Part shown: in pieces, positions 9,760 through 22,397 of the stretch
Numbering within the stretch: position 1 is the first letter of the stretch
Layout of the letters: every line of letters begins with the position of its first letter
Source: Aquilaria yunnanensis
Taxonomy: Eukaryota; Streptophyta; Magnoliopsida; Malvales; Thymelaeaceae
NCBI GenBank assembly: GCA_039654915.1
Contig: CM077597.1
Location: 35,376,001 to 35,440,000, forward strand
Reading direction: 5' to 3'
DNA: 64,000 nt
Made by a program: the position numbers and the translations under genes
The notes under the pieces: generated by a model
Database searches by the model: none
The model's input: only the letters and a program-made list of their open reading frames with translations
What the model was told of the DNA's origin: nothing

Positions 9760-10880
9760 CAATCAGATTCTGAGTTGGAGCAGCAATGAGAAAATCAAAC
9801 ACAATTAATCATGAACGATCGTAGTTAAATGAAGGGTATGTCAAAATATGCTAAACTTTCTCTTGAAGGGACAAAGTAGAGTATTGTTAAATCTCTTGTC
9901 AATTCCAACAATTTTGAGATCAAACCGAATATTATTCAAATGATGCAAAATTGTGTTCAGTTTGATCACTTAGCGGATAATGCTCATATTACCAGTTTCT
10001 TGGAGATATGTGATACATTAAGAATTAATCGAGCTAGTAAGGATAACATTAAATTGAGACTATTTCTATTTTCACTCAGAAAAAGAGCAAATGATTGACT
10101 TCACTTCCAAGAGGTTCTATTGCCACTTGAAACACTGTTTCTAACATGTTCTTATTGAACTATTTTCCTACAGCCAAGACTGTGAAGTTCCGTAATGATA
10201 TTTCTGCCTTTTGTCAGATGGATTTAGAGACATAATTTGAAGCTTTTGAAAGATTCAAGCACTTATTGAGTAGGTGTCCACATTATGGATTACCTACATG
10301 TATGCAAGTATAACCATTTTATAATGGTTTGACTCATATGTCCAAGCAAAGGATTGATGCAGCACTGGTGGTACTTTGAATAGCAAGATGCTTAAAGTAA
10401 CCCAAGAGTTGATTGAGGAGATCATGATGAACAATTATCAATGGCAATCATTGTCCAGGATTAAGCTGAATAGAGTAGCCATAATTCAAAATTTTGATGC
10501 TTATTTAGCTCTAGCAAGTCAGGTTGACGCTTCAATGAGAAAGTTCATGAATTTTTCAACCAGTTAGAAACAACTTGTACCGATGCTTTGTTATAATTGC
10601 CATGGAGAACATTCGATCTGGGAGTGTCAGGTAACCAATTGGCGTAGCAAGAATGAGTATGTTAACTTCATTAAGAATTTTTGAGGTGCACCTGGAAACA
10701 ATTGTTTTAGGCCAAGATGGGAGAGTTACCCTAAAGAAAGCTATAATGTTCAAGGAAGGGGTGTGAACTTCCAACAACCTCCTACTTCTATAAATTTTCA
10801 AGAAGCAGTGATGGGATTTATTGGCAATGTACAAGTACAATGTCAAATGCTGAAGGACATTACAGAGAGGTAGTAGTTGA
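9760..10880 (+). pseudogene. Athila-type gag pseudogene
   Basis: Broken frames resemble the gag of Athila/Tat elements. The clearest part is a zinc knuckle at 10589-10627, CYNCHGEHSIWEC (CX2CX3HX4C, the spacing of this lineage). It is preceded by the 62-residue open piece at 10376-10567 and followed by FRPRWESYP-like and FQEAVMGFIGN-like sequence. Gag would form the nucleocapsid shell that packages element RNA. Many stops and frame changes separate the pieces, and no start codon can be chosen. 9519-9760 is the leader, without a recognised feature. Confidence 0.65.
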
Positions 10881-10999
10881 TATTTTAGGAATAGATGGAA
10901 AAGATGTCATAATCTGTGATGGAAATCAACATGGCAATCATGATGCTAACAGTTGAACAGTGAGAAGCTATCACTCTTCATAGTGGTAAGAAGCTGTGT

Positions 11000-13900
11000 G
11001 ATAGAAAAAAATGGTGAGAGAAAAAGGCCGATAAAAGTTGAGAATTCGCATCAAGGGTTCTAGCAAGAATTCATTACATCATCAAAGGAAAAAGGACCAC
11101 TGGAATTGCCTAGGAAGAAAGAAGAAGTTAAGGGGTATCATCCACCATTACCGTATCCTTCCCATTTATCAAAAGATAAGGATGAGGAACAATTTGCTCA
11201 ATTTTTGGCTATGTTTAAACAACTCCATATTAACATTTCTTTTCTAGAAGCTTTAAACCACATGTCACATTACAAAAATTTTTTAAGGATATTTTGGCCA
11301 AGAAGGCTAGAAGAATTGTCCTTAGTGATTCTGAATGAATAATGCTCGATGATCATTCAGAATGACTTGCGAAGGAAGATTGGTGATCCAGGGAGTTTTA
11401 CTATATCTTGCACTATTGGTCTTTTGTCAATTGGAAGAGCATTAGCATATTTAGGTGCTAGTATAAATCTAATGCCTCATATTTTGTTTAAAAAACTAGA
11501 GTTAGGAGAGCCTAAACCAACTACAATGAGTATTTAGTTAACTAACAAATCAATTAAATATCCTAAGGGAATAATTGAAGATGTTTTGGTGAAAGTTGAT
11601 AAGTTTAATATTCCTGCTAATTTTGTCATAGTAGACATGGATATGGATGCACATGTACCTATGATTCTAGGATGACCATTTTTAGCAACTATGGGAGCTT
11701 TAATTGATGTTCAAAATGGTAAATTGGGTTTGAAGATAAGGGCAAAAAGGCTACTTTTCATATTTTTGATAGCATGAAAAATACTCTTGATAAGGACGAC
11801 ACTTGTTTTTCTTTAGATTCAATAGATACTAAAGTTGCTCATCGTTTTCATGGATGCATCTTGAAGGATCAATGTGTATCGCTTAAGGGAATGAATTCAA
11901 AGTTGATACCCTAGAAAAAGAAAAGAAGTAGTAGTCCAGTTGGATAGAAAAGGAGTTCCTAACCATGAAGAAAAAAAGGAACATATTACTCCAAGCATAA
12001 TAAAAAGAAACACATCGATTAAGGAATCACCAAATTTGGAGTTGAAAAAGTTACCTGATCATTTGGAGTACACTTTTTTAGCACTGGATTCTAAGTTACC
12101 AGTGATTATTTTCAGTTATGTGTGTAGGTGAAAAAGAAATTGTTTGAAGTGTTGCAAAGGTGAAAAGAAGCAATAGCTTAGTCTATCACAAGTATAAAGG
12201 GGGTAAATCCAATCTATTGTACCCACAAGATTTTGATGGAGGAAAATCATAAACCGGCAGTGTAGCTACAATAGAGATTGAACTCGAATGTCAAAGTGGT
12301 AGTGAAGGCTTAAGTAATTAAGCTATTGGATGCTAGAGTAATAATGTACACTATCTCAGGCATTGTATGGTTTGGCCCAATTTATGTTGTGTCTAAGAAA
12401 AGAGGGATGACTGTCATTCAAAGTGAAAATAATGATCTTATTCCCACTCAAATAATCACTAGTTGGAGGGTGTGCACTGATTATAGGAAATTGAATGATT
12501 CCCCTAGAAAGGATCATTTCCCTCTCCCTTTTATTGATTTAATGTTAGAATGGTTAGTAGGTCATGCATACTATTGTTTTCTGGATGGTATGTCAGGTTA
12601 TTTTTAAATCCTAATTGCACTAGAGGATCAAGAGAAGACCACATTCAATTGTCCTTACAATACATTTATTTACCAAATAATGCTTTTTTAGTTTATGCAG
12701 TTCCCCAACCACCTTTTAGAGATGCATGCTAGCAATTTTGATGACTTGGTGGAAGACATCATAGAGGTATGTATGGATGATTTTTCTATTCATGGCAATT
12801 CATTTGATAGATGTCTTTGTAATTTGGATAAAGTGTTAGAAAGGTGTAAGGAAATGAATTTAGTTTTAAATTAGGAGAGACATCACTTCATGGTCCAAGA
12901 AGGTACAGTTTAGGACACAAGATATCTAGTAATGGCATAGAAGTAGGCAAAGCAAAGATTAAAACAATTTCAAAATAATCATTGCCATCTTCAGTTAAGG
13001 CAATTAGAAGTTTTCTTGTTCGTGTGCATTTCTACAGATGCTTTATTAAAGATTTATCTAAGGTAGTGAAACTAGTCACTAAGTTGTTAACAAAAAATAC
13101 CATTTTTTATTTCAATGAATAGTGTTTGCTAGCCTTTAACATTCTCAAGGTTCATTTAACTAACACATCCATGATGGTATCACCCAACTGGTTACTTTCA
13201 TTTGAATTAATGTGTGATGCTAGCAATTAAATAATGGGTGACATCTTAGTCCAGCATAGAGATAAACATTTCTAACCTATTTATTACACTATTAAGACAC
13301 TGACTAGTGCACAAAAGAACTACACAACTACTAAAAAAAGTTGTTAGCTGTAGTTTTTGCTATTGATAAGTTTTGCTTTTTTTTGCTCTTATCTAAGGTT
13401 GTTTTGTACATTGACCACTTCCCTTTGAAGTACCTATTAAGTAAGAATGATAAACCCAAGGCTAATAAGATGGATTCTTCTATTGCAAGAGTTTGATTTA
13501 GAGATCTTTGACAAAAAGGGAGTGGAGAATCTAGTTTCAAGGTACCTATATAGGTTGGAGAATCTAGAAGGAGAGTCTGAAGGAGAAGGATATAAATGAT
13601 TCATTTCTTGATGAGCATCTTGATATGCTTAATTCAAAACATACATATGAACCTTGATTTGCTAACTATGCCAATGATCTCATATGCAAGGAGCTACCTC
13701 AACATATAGCATACCAATGAAAGAAGTTCATTACTAATTTAAAATACCATTTCTAGGATGAACCATTTTTATTTAGAATTTATGTAGATCAAATCATTTG
13801 ACAATGTGTATCTTTCCTAGATACAGAGAAAATACTGGCGCATTGTCATAAAGGCTAATGGGAGGTCACTTTCAATTCAACACTATGGAAATAAAACTAT

Positions 13901-14550
13901 TAGAGTCTGGTTTTTATTGGCCAACCATGTTCAATGATATGAGGCAGTACACAATGTCATGTGATTGTTGTCAAAGCTCTAGCAACATCTAAAAAAAAAT
14001 GAGATACATCAACATGGAATCCAGGTATGTGAAATATTTGACATATAGGGCATTGATTTTGTGGATCTTTTCCCATCTTCTATAGGAATAAGTATATTTT
14101 ATTTTCTTTGGATTATGTCTTTAAATGGGTAGAAGCATGAGCCTTACCTACAAATGATGCAAGGGTTATGGTTAAATTCTTACAGAATTTGTTTACCTAA
14201 TTCAAAACTCCTAGAGCCATCATTGGCATAGGGGCACACACACTTGTAACTCTCAATTTGAGAAAGTGGTTAGTAGATTTAGAGTTACACATAGGACAAC
14301 CACCACTTATCAACTACAAGCTAGCGGTCAAGCCGAATCATCTAATGGAGAGATTAAGTGGATTCTAGAAAAAATGGTGTCCATATCTAGGAAAGATTGG
14401 TCTATTAATTTTGATGATGTGCTATGGTCATAACAAACGGTGTATAAGACACCCAGTGGAACTACCCCATATCATTTAGCTTATGGGAAAGCCTGCCATC
14501 TTTGAGTAGAGTTCAAATATAAGGTAAATTGGGCTATAAAGAATATTAAC
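11000..14550 (+). pseudogene. Athila-type pol pseudogene: protease, RT, RNase H, first part of integrase
   Basis: Protease: DPGSFTI at ~11388, then ALAYLGASINLMP, where the catalytic Asp is Tyr (codon 11448-11450); LG*PFLAT has CGA changed to TGA at 11673-11675. RT: WRVCTDYRKLND near 12475, CFLDGMSGY near 12575 and CMDDFSIHGNSF at about 12770. RNase H: FELMCDAS near 13205, KLLAVVFAIDKF near 13345 and [10 protein letters not shown] near 13425. Integrase: YVFKWVEA and ALPTNDARVMVKFL near 14110-14175, then AIKNIN at the break at 14550. The rest of integrase resumes at 23652. The frame order is right, but dozens of stops make it non-functional. Confidence 0.8.
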
Positions 14551-16368
14551 TGTCATGCCTATGACTTGTATAGGCCATGGGCTGTAATGAAATGTACATA
14601 GAAAGTACATTTTGTGAATATATGAGTAATACAATACAGAAGCATGGGAATAAGGGCTACACAGTCAAAGTGCTACATGAGAGTGCCCTAGAGGCACTCT
14701 GTTTAAGCTTCAGGTGGAATATAATGAAATGTGCCATAATGGTGAGCAATACGTGGCTAAGTTTAAATGCTAAGTTCATTGTGAGGAGGGGACTCAAAAG
14801 TGAGGGAAAACTTGGCCAAGAAACCAAATATACAAAGTGTTTTAAATTGGGGAACCAAAGTGAGACCCTTAAGCACCCTCTAGTGCACATTCAGAAGATT
14901 TTAAGGGCTTCAGGGCCTGAGGCACTAAGGGACATTGCATGAGCACAATGCCTAAGGTGGTGATACCAAATAGGGCTAGTCAACAAACACAAAAAAGTGA
15001 TGGACTCATGGAAATTGACCAAGAAACACTATAGTGCACTAGAACACTCTTAAGTGCACCTTTGTGTGTGACCATGTGCTTATGGAGACTTTGAAGCCTA
15101 CTGCCTTGAAAGGCATTTCATGAGATCAATACTTATCATTTAAATGAAAATAAGAGTTACTATTTGGGCCCATAAAAGGTGGAAAACACCAAGGAACCAT
15201 GCAGACACATAAAAAAACACTAAAGTGCTTTTAGATGGATTATAAAGTGCACTTATGTTCAATGCAAAGTTTGAGGGCTTAATTGGCCAAATAATTTCAT
15301 AATGTGGGAGCTCAATATGTGTCACATAAGAATCTAAGTAGGAAAAAATAGATTCCAAAAATATTTGAGCTACTTGGAAGAAGATTTCACCGAAAACTAG
15401 GTCAAAAGTCATGGTGGCTTGAACAAATTCAGCTACCATTTGATCTTCGGTCTTTAAGGCCAATTTATGGAAATTTCCTAGCTATTTCTTGGTAGATTAA
15501 TGGGCTCATTAAATCAATCTAAGAACTTTCCAAATGTAAAAATAAAATAAAATAAAGGAAATCAAAGATGAAACTACTCAGGGTTTGGATGACAAAAACA
15601 TTCAGCCATCGAATGCAACCTAGTCATCCAAGGCAACTTACTAGCTATTTCCAAGCAATCTCATACCTTATTTGCTACCTTTTCTCATAGATCTAGACCT
15701 AATAAATAATACTAAAATAAAAGGAAAGAAATAAAGGCCAAGAGAGAACAAACCAAAGCCAAAATAAGTAAAATAGCCAAAACCGAAGCCAAGCTAGTAC
15801 ACCAAGTTTGCTGTCCTTCATAAGCTACTCTATCCTTCCTTTCCTCTTATTTTCCCACCATCTTCTACCTAACCATTCCCTTACCTAACTACCCTAGAGC
15901 TACTAGAAATAGAAAAAGTGAAGGATGGAAACAAGGTGAATTCGAGACAAGATAATCCAAGATTAGCACATGGTGTTACGTATATTGGTGCTTAGGTTTA
16001 AGGATGTGTGATCAAGCTTCCTTGCTGTTATTTTGACCATAGATGAGGACCCATATAAGGCTTCTTATCATATATTTTGAATGAGAAATGCTACCCTAGG
16101 TGATGGCTTAAGCCAACAAAACCTAGAGGCTATGCAATGGGCTATGTGTGCATAAAGCACTATAGTAAGCTAGCTAGTTTGTTTTTAGAAAGCATAGGAT
16201 TCTTTTTCAAGTTGGGCCAAGCTTGATCAATCACCTAGAGCTCTATGATAAGTGAAAAAAATCAAAGTGATCAAAAGAAGCAACTACCAAGAAATCATTC
16301 TTACTATGTTAAGGAAACCATGTCTATGTGGTGTGTGTGTTTGTGTGCTTATTTGTTTCCATGCATGA

Positions 16369-16862
16369 TGCAAATCCCTTTGGTATAATGACCAAGAAAT
16401 GTGCCCAAGATATTTTCCAAGCTCCAAAAGACATCAAAGAGACTAGATTTAAACCCCCACCCCTAATCAACTCATGATTAGAAACAAGAAGTATAAGAAA
16501 ACTAAGAACAAAAGCAACTTGCGCACCAAGGTAGTCCTCAAAGAGCAAAAGAGAATTTCTCTTCAAAGTAGCAATATTATTTCATATAAAGTTTGTGTTT
16601 TACAACCATAATATATGCCTATTTATAGTCCAAAACTTCAGTAAATACTCAGAAAAATTCGTAGCCCAAGTCACATAGGAAACCTAAGTACAAAAGACTG
16701 AAGAAAACCTAGTCAAACTAGGACTCTAATACCTAATTTGCACATGTTTAATGTGTGCAGTGAATTTCCTTTATCCTAAGCAACCTGAATCACTTACATG
16801 GCCCTATTAATATTCTAAATAATGTAAATAAATATGAAAATAAAATAAAATACATTACAACA
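16369..16862 (-). mobile_element. 3' LTR of the gag-only element
   Basis: 494 bases; on the minus strand TGTTGTAATG...GATTTGCA. It is about 90% alike by eye to 22398-22857. It contains CTATAAATAG (TATA box) on the minus strand around 16620. The open frame inside it recurs in the other LTR but is LTR sequence, not a gene. Confidence 0.75.
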
Positions 16863-17198
16863 CAAGATTGGCCCTAACAACCCCAAAATAGTCTTCTCGA
16901 GTGCACTTAAGGGCTCCTTAGGGTTCTTGCTTGTGTCTTCAACTTCAAGCTTGAATAATTGAGTTCCATTGAGTTGATACTTGCTCTTAAATTTCGGAAA
17001 GAGGTCTTGAAATGTTATAGCTCAAAGATCAAGCTTGTAGAAAAAAAATGGCCTTGAAACACTTCAAGGAGGCGCCAAGGGTGCACTTGATGGGTGCCCT
17101 TGTTGTTCCTTGTCTTGTGACTTGTCTAGGCACTCTAGAATTGAGTACCAAGCTTGACCATCATCACCACATGATTTCTTGAATGTTACAGTAGCTCC

Positions 17199-18011
17199 TT
17201 ATGAAATTCCAAGTCCATTCTCCATGAAGAAGCTTGAGACAAAAGCTTGAAGTGCACTAATGAGCTCCTTAGCCTTCCTTCTTGTCATAGGTCCACTAGT
17301 TAAATTCAATGGGTCCTTGCCATCCTTGGTTCTACCTTTCTTGACCATATCAACTCCCCCCTCCTTAGAAGGATTCATGCTCGAATCAAAGCCTACATTA
17401 GAAAAGGGAATTGAAGCAATAACGATGAAATAATCAACACATAAGCACTTACCTTTCAAATAAGCACCAATAGCATGGAATGCTTGGGTATGAAGATTTA
17501 ATCTTGTGAAAAACCTGAACCAATATCCAAATGAAATGATAATTTTGATACCTCCAAGTTCAAAAACAAAGTTAGAACCAATTAGCAGAAAAAATCTGAA
17601 AGTTTGCACAATTTTCATCTTAACTCTAGCCATTACTATCATTGCCTTTGCCATCTCAAAAACATTTCTCTCAAAATAAGGAAAAGTATTGGAAGAATTT
17701 ACATCAAGGATGCTATATGCACTAAAAAAAAATGGACCTAAACTCACATAAGTGTCAAGGTCATGAAAAGCACAAGTTATGCATGTCAAGACAATAGTTT
17801 GCATAGGCCATTCAAACAAACAAGAATTGAACACAATGCGGCCTAAACTGATAACAAAACTAGGATGCATGAATTTCACAAAAATCCTAAGCATTTTAGT
17901 TGAGACAAGATTAGAATAAATAGGATTAAGTGAAACCAATTTAGTGGTAAACTTATTTTTGCATGCACATGCACCACAATGCATGAAATTTGTGAATGGC
18001 ATGTGACACAA
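17199..18011 (-). CDS. Hypothetical frame ending in a gypsy polyprotein-like C-terminal tail
   Basis: The frame is 270 codons long. The first two thirds are hydrophobic and cysteine/phenylalanine-rich without a recognised domain. The last ~60 residues are different: FDSSMNPSKEGGVD, then charged sequence and GPMTRRKAKELISALQ. Tails with GPMTRA(R/K)AK followed by an ALxxL helix are common at the C-terminus of plant gypsy polyproteins, so this looks like the retained end of a pol whose middle was replaced. The start is uncertain. The purine run that encodes KEGG at 17350-17360 is also a possible polypurine tract. Confidence 0.4.
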   Translation of the reverse strand: MCHMPFTNFMHCGACACKNKFTTKLVSLNPIYSNLVSTKMLRIFVKFMHPSFVISLGRIVFNSCLFEWPMQTIVLTCITCAFHDLDTYVSLGPFFFSAYSILDVNSSNTFPYFERNVFEMAKAMIVMARVKMKIVQTFRFFLLIGSNFVFELGGIKIIISFGYWFRFFTRLNLHTQAFHAIGAYLKGKCLCVDYFIVIASIPFSNVGFDSSMNPSKEGGVDMVKKGRTKDGKDPLNLTSGPMTRRKAKELISALQAFVSSFFMENGLGIS

Positions 18012-18034
18012 AATAATGTACTCAACACTTCTCC

Positions 18035-18619
18035 TTAAAAGGCTGAATTTGAAACAAAATTTTCACTCAAAATAAATACTGGCAACTTCATACATAAAGC
18101 AAAAATATCAAGGCTCAAAAGTTTGTGTGATGCATGTGTCATGACAAAAAAGTGCTTACTGAAAATTAAACATTGACTCACAAAAATGGGCTGAACATGA
18201 ATGAAAATTAAAGAAGTATGTAATGTATGTGTAAGAACTAATTTATGCATGAAAAATTCCAAATAAGTATATTTAACTTGAGACAGAACAAAACAGTGTG
18301 GGATTGATGCAAAACAAATAAACTCAAAAACAAAAGACACCAAAATAGAATTTTGTCTAGAGAAACTCATGGAATTCAAAAGAGCATTTGACAAAACCAA
18401 AGAATTAGAAGACTTAAAACCATATTTTTTCAAAGTTTCATTCTTACTTCCTTCTCTTAATCTAGTTTCATGAAAACCATTCTTCAAAATAATGCAGTTA
18501 GCAAACACACATTGTTTGAGATTTTCATGCAAAACCAGATCATATCTAAGTGTAAGGAAGAAATACATTGCAGTGGTTAGACTTAGCCTCCAAGTATCTT
18601 GCTTTGGTGTAGGAACCAC
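18035..18619 (-). CDS. Hypothetical hydrophobic reading frame downstream of gag
   Basis: An open frame of 194 codons, shifted relative to gag. It is rich in Phe, Leu, Ser and His, with hydrophobic runs such as ILVSFVFEFICFASI, and has no motif I recognise. Its first codon includes a Met (MVPTPKQ). It takes the place where protease and RT would lie in an autonomous element. It may be chance opening in AT-rich DNA. No homologue can be named. Confidence 0.3.
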   Translation of the reverse strand: MVPTPKQDTWRLSLTTAMYFFLTLRYDLVLHENLKQCVFANCIILKNGFHETRLREGSKNETLKKYGFKSSNSLVLSNALLNSMSFSRQNSILVSFVFEFICFASIPHCFVLSQVKYTYLEFFMHKLVLTHTLHTSLIFIHVQPIFVSQCLIFSKHFFVMTHASHKLLSLDIFALCMKLPVFILSENFVSNSAF

Positions 18620-20085
18620 AAAATTTTCACCTTTGTACTCAGTGGCTTTAGGTAGAGTTGCATTAGTTTCATCCCCTTAAGCATATAATAAGAAACAATG
18701 TTAGGTAAACTTTTGCTTATGAAATCACTTGGACTTACCTTAAATTGATCCTTCTCAACCTCTTTTGTTGGTTTGATGCATGGGACATGATTTGGAATGT
18801 TGGGAGCACCAACTTGTTGAATGGGCAACAACTCACTTGATTCTTATAGCTCATCTCCACTTAATTCCTCTAAAGAAGATAACACAACACTAGAAGAAGA
18901 CTTTGCTATGTTATATGAAAGTATGACTTCTCTGTAGGTCTTTTTCTCTTCACTCAGCTTGGGTTCATTGCACTCTTGTCTTATCTAAACTTCACACTCA
19001 ATTTCTTCTCTTGGGAACTCTACACTCTTCTTCCCCTCATGTTCATTCTTCTCACTTAATCTCTTAGTTGTTCTCTCAACTTTCCCCTCATCACTCTTGC
19101 CCTTAACCTTCCTTTCTTTTTCTTTTCTCTCAACCTCACTTTGAAGCTTTTTTTGATCCTCCAAGATTTGTTGTGGTGAAAGTAGGACAAGCGTGACTGA
19201 CTTTTCTTATTGAGGCCAAGACAAGCCTCCTATTGTGGCCTCCACTTTTGGCTTAGGTACTTCTTTGCTCCATGCTCCTCTCCATGTGGAAATTCTTCCT
19301 TGAGACATCTTGGATACTTTTGCTCTCTTGATGATCCTCTTAGCCTCGGTGGCATGGTTAAGCAAGTCTTCCATATTGACATAAGGCACCATTTTCACTT
19401 TGTTGGCAATCTTAGGATTGAGACCATTAGTGAATCTAGCAATGGTTGTCCCTTCATCCTCCATGATGTTGGCTCAGATCAAGGTTATCTCCAAGTCTTT
19501 GTGGTACTCCTTCACACTCCTTTGGCCTTGCACTAGCTTTTGAAGCTCGAGGCGTTGATCTCTAGTGTAGTAGTTAGGAACAAATCTCCTCATCATCAAG
19601 GCTTTAAGGGCTTTCCTTGTGTGTATAGGCTCCTCTTCATTCCTTCTCCTAGAAGTAATATCCTGATTCCACCATACAAGAGCATAATCAGTGAACTTAA
19701 TGGTAGCCAATTTAACATTCTTTTCCTTAGAATAATGATGGCAATCAAACACCATCTCAATCTTTTGCTCTCATTCCCAATATGCATCAGGTTAATTCCT
19801 CCCTTGGAAGGATGGAATGGTAAGCTTAATGGAGTTGAGATTGCTATTGTCCATTGGCTCCCCCCTCTTTGGAAGCCCATGGTCAAGACAAACTCCTTTT
19901 TCCTCATCAGGTTCTTCTTTCCTTGGACCTTTTGTTGATTGCAAGATGGGAATAGGTCTCCTTGGCGACCTCAAATCTATGCCCTCAATCCTCCCCACAA
20001 GTCTCCTGAGGGTTTCTTGAAGTTCCCTCATGGTTGGCTCCTCATTATGCCTCACTTCAATCCTCTTATCCACCTAGCCCTCCAT
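18583..20085 (-). pseudogene. Gag pseudogene of the gag-only element (Retrotrans_gag family)
   Basis: One reading frame runs from the ATG at 20085 to 18583, broken only by stops. It begins MEG*VDKRIEVRHNEEPT, then IPSFQGRN and a capsid-like core: KNVKLATIKFTDYALVWW, RRFVPNYYTRDQRLELQ, VKEYHKDLEI and ARFTNGLNPKIANKV. This is the Retrotrans_gag (PF03732) pattern of chromovirus-like gypsy elements. A lysine/glutamate-rich linker follows, where a zinc knuckle would be expected but is not seen. Stops: TAG 20074-20076, TAA 19792-19794, TGA 19771-19773 (probably TGG), TGA 19474-19476 (probably CGA), and TAA just below 19207. The frame has barely shifted, so it died by point changes. Confidence 0.75.
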
Positions 20086-20520
20086 ACTTATGAAATCAAA
20101 GATCCTCATACACCCACCTCATGCATTTCATTCAAAAGATGAACACTCAAAACACTCAATTTGTTAGTGAGAATATTGCCATTAAAGAGTCCTCAAAAGT
20201 TCTAGGGAAACTTTCCACAAAGCACACAAGAAAACTTGAATTCCTAAAAACAATTTTGACTCCAAAATAGAGGTGGGCTAAACAAGAGTCAAAATACTTT
20301 AGGAAGTTCTTGCAATTGATGATCACAAGAACCACAAAGAAAAGCTTTTGGCTCAAAACAATGGGTTAAGGTTTGTGGGCTCAAAAACCAAGTCACAATG
20401 TGCAAGCCTTCTTTATAACTTTTTTTTCTTTCTTTCCTCTTCCTTTTTTCTTCTTTTTTTTCTAACCTCTTTTTTTCCCCTTGTTATTTTGTTGCTACAA
20501 CACTTTCTTCTAGAAGTTCC

Positions 20521-21934
20521 TGTTAGTGTTTTGCCCAAAAAGCCAATCATGAGAGGGTTGTATTTTTTGCACATTGAGTCATGATATTTTATTAAGGCAT
20601 TAATCTAGCAATTATGCTTGTTGTTTTATTTTTGCATAATGTAATAAACATAATTGTAACCCTAGAATAATGATATTCTCAAATGTCCCCAGTCTAGTAT
20701 TATTGTGGAGCGGGTTTCAATGATACATAATGACTAACATATGTGGAGACTAATATGAGATATGTAGTCTACATATGGGTACAAGTTGGAGAACTTGTTA
20801 CAGGACCAACCCACCATGAGAATACTACATGGATCATTGTATGAGTTTCATAAGTGATTCTCCTAGTGATCATGGTATATGTAGTCCTTGGACCTAAGAT
20901 CATCAAGGTTCCCTACATGTGAGTCACATACTTTGATACTTCCTTTTGTTGCTCGTGATTGAGTGAACTTGAAGGTGGTCATTGGGTATGTCACATATCA
21001 TGTGGAGGGATTTGTATGATCAAGATGGGATTTGTCCCTCCTATGTAACGGGAGTGATATCTTCGGGCCCCTTGATAGAGTGAGACTTAGAAAATGCATG
21101 GCCATGCTCGGATGAGTTGATATACGATATCAATGTCATTAGTTTAAGTTGGTCTACTCAGTAATTAAGAAACCACAGATTGGGCTATATGAGAGTGACA
21201 CATTCCATGTCTCGTGCTTAGTCTTGATATATTGGACAAAGGGACAATGGCATATATTGGTAATGATCATAAAGATTTAGTCGAATCACCGACAATCTTG
21301 TCACTTCGATAGCAATGATGTGTTGCTAGACACCACTCATTGCTTATGATCATAAATCTGATTTATGATCATTGCCAACGTGGCAAGAGACTATTGGGTC
21401 ACACACATAGAGCTATTTGGATCATTAGAGTGCATGGGCTAATTATGTGGGCTTTGGTTTCACAATAATTTTGTATTAACAATGGGCCCAAAAGTTGAGC
21501 CATTATTAAGCCTGAAATTAAATCCTAATTGGATTAGGGCTTTGAATCCCATTAGGCTTGGAAGTTGAGTCTTACTATAAACACAACTTTTAGTGAGAAA
21601 TTCGTAGTTTCTTGCCCTAGCCTCCCAAAAAGACAGCCGTACTCTTCTTTTGCAATTCCTTGGAGGATGTAAGCTAGCACTGCGAGCGCAAGAGAAACGC
21701 ATCTGTTGGGATGCAGTGGAAGCATGGTGATCCTGAGAGGCTCGTGTGAATACCATAGAGAGCTTGAACAGGTCAACTGTTCAGGTTTTCTGATTCAACT
21801 CTATAGTTGGGTGAGAGATCTTAACCAAAAATTAGGTATGAAAATTTTTTAACACCCGCTTTACCCATTTCACTTGGATCCTGAAGGGTTTTGGTTAAAT
21901 TCCACTGTGCTTGTTTGGGTCTTGAATCCCAATA
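20521..21934 (+). mobile_element. Solo LTR, Copia family Z, copy 1
   Basis: 1414 bases from TGTTAGTGTTTTGCCC to CCCAATA, with the perfect TSD GTTCC at 20516-20520 and 21935-21939. It matches the LTR start of the Copia element at 44247 and 52090 and, reversed, 36113-37528. The last bases show CAACA changed to CAATA. It interrupts the leader of the gag-only element between LTR and gag. Confidence 0.9.
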
Positions 21935-22379
21935 GTTCCTTGATACCAAAGAAAAAAAAAATTAGTTTTCTTTTCGGCCAAGACATGAAACTATTGAAAA
22001 CTTGCACAATTTGAAACATCTTCTTTGGTACCGAACTTCCTGACCTTGGATCCTTATTTTTTTGGTGTTTTCTTGACTCTAGGATGTTAGAAAAAATGAA
22101 AACAAAGAGTATCAAAATGGCTAGACACAAAAACAAAAGATAATAATCAAAGAGAACAAATGAATTAAAATCGAAAGCACAAGCTAACACTAGTTGGCTT
22201 CTTTTTGTTGTTTTTGTTGTCTTGATTGGAAACAAGGCTGGTCAAAAGAAGAACACATACCTCAAAGAAGAAGAAAAAGGATTAAAATAAAGAATTAAAT
22301 AATGAAACTACTAGAAAAAATTGAAATAAAAGAGAAGAGAAACAATAACACAAAGATATGTCCTTCATATGGAACTTGT

Positions 22380-22392
22380 GGCTTTGATACCA
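22380..22392 (-). other. Primer binding site, initiator tRNA-Met type
   Basis: The minus strand reads TGGTATCAAAGCC five bases inside the 5' LTR end. The usual site is TGGTATCAGAGC; one internal G is A here. Confidence 0.7.
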
Positions 22393-22397
22393 ACTAA

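Noticed and set aside
14577..14942. 121-codon frame after the integrase
   Set aside because: It lies just inside the inserted family O LTR and matches nothing known; the Athila frame continues at 23652 instead.
16324..16566. Frame MKRNSLL... also present at 22365-22595
   Set aside because: Both lie in the LTRs of the gag-only element and cross the LTR boundary; they are similar only because the LTRs are.
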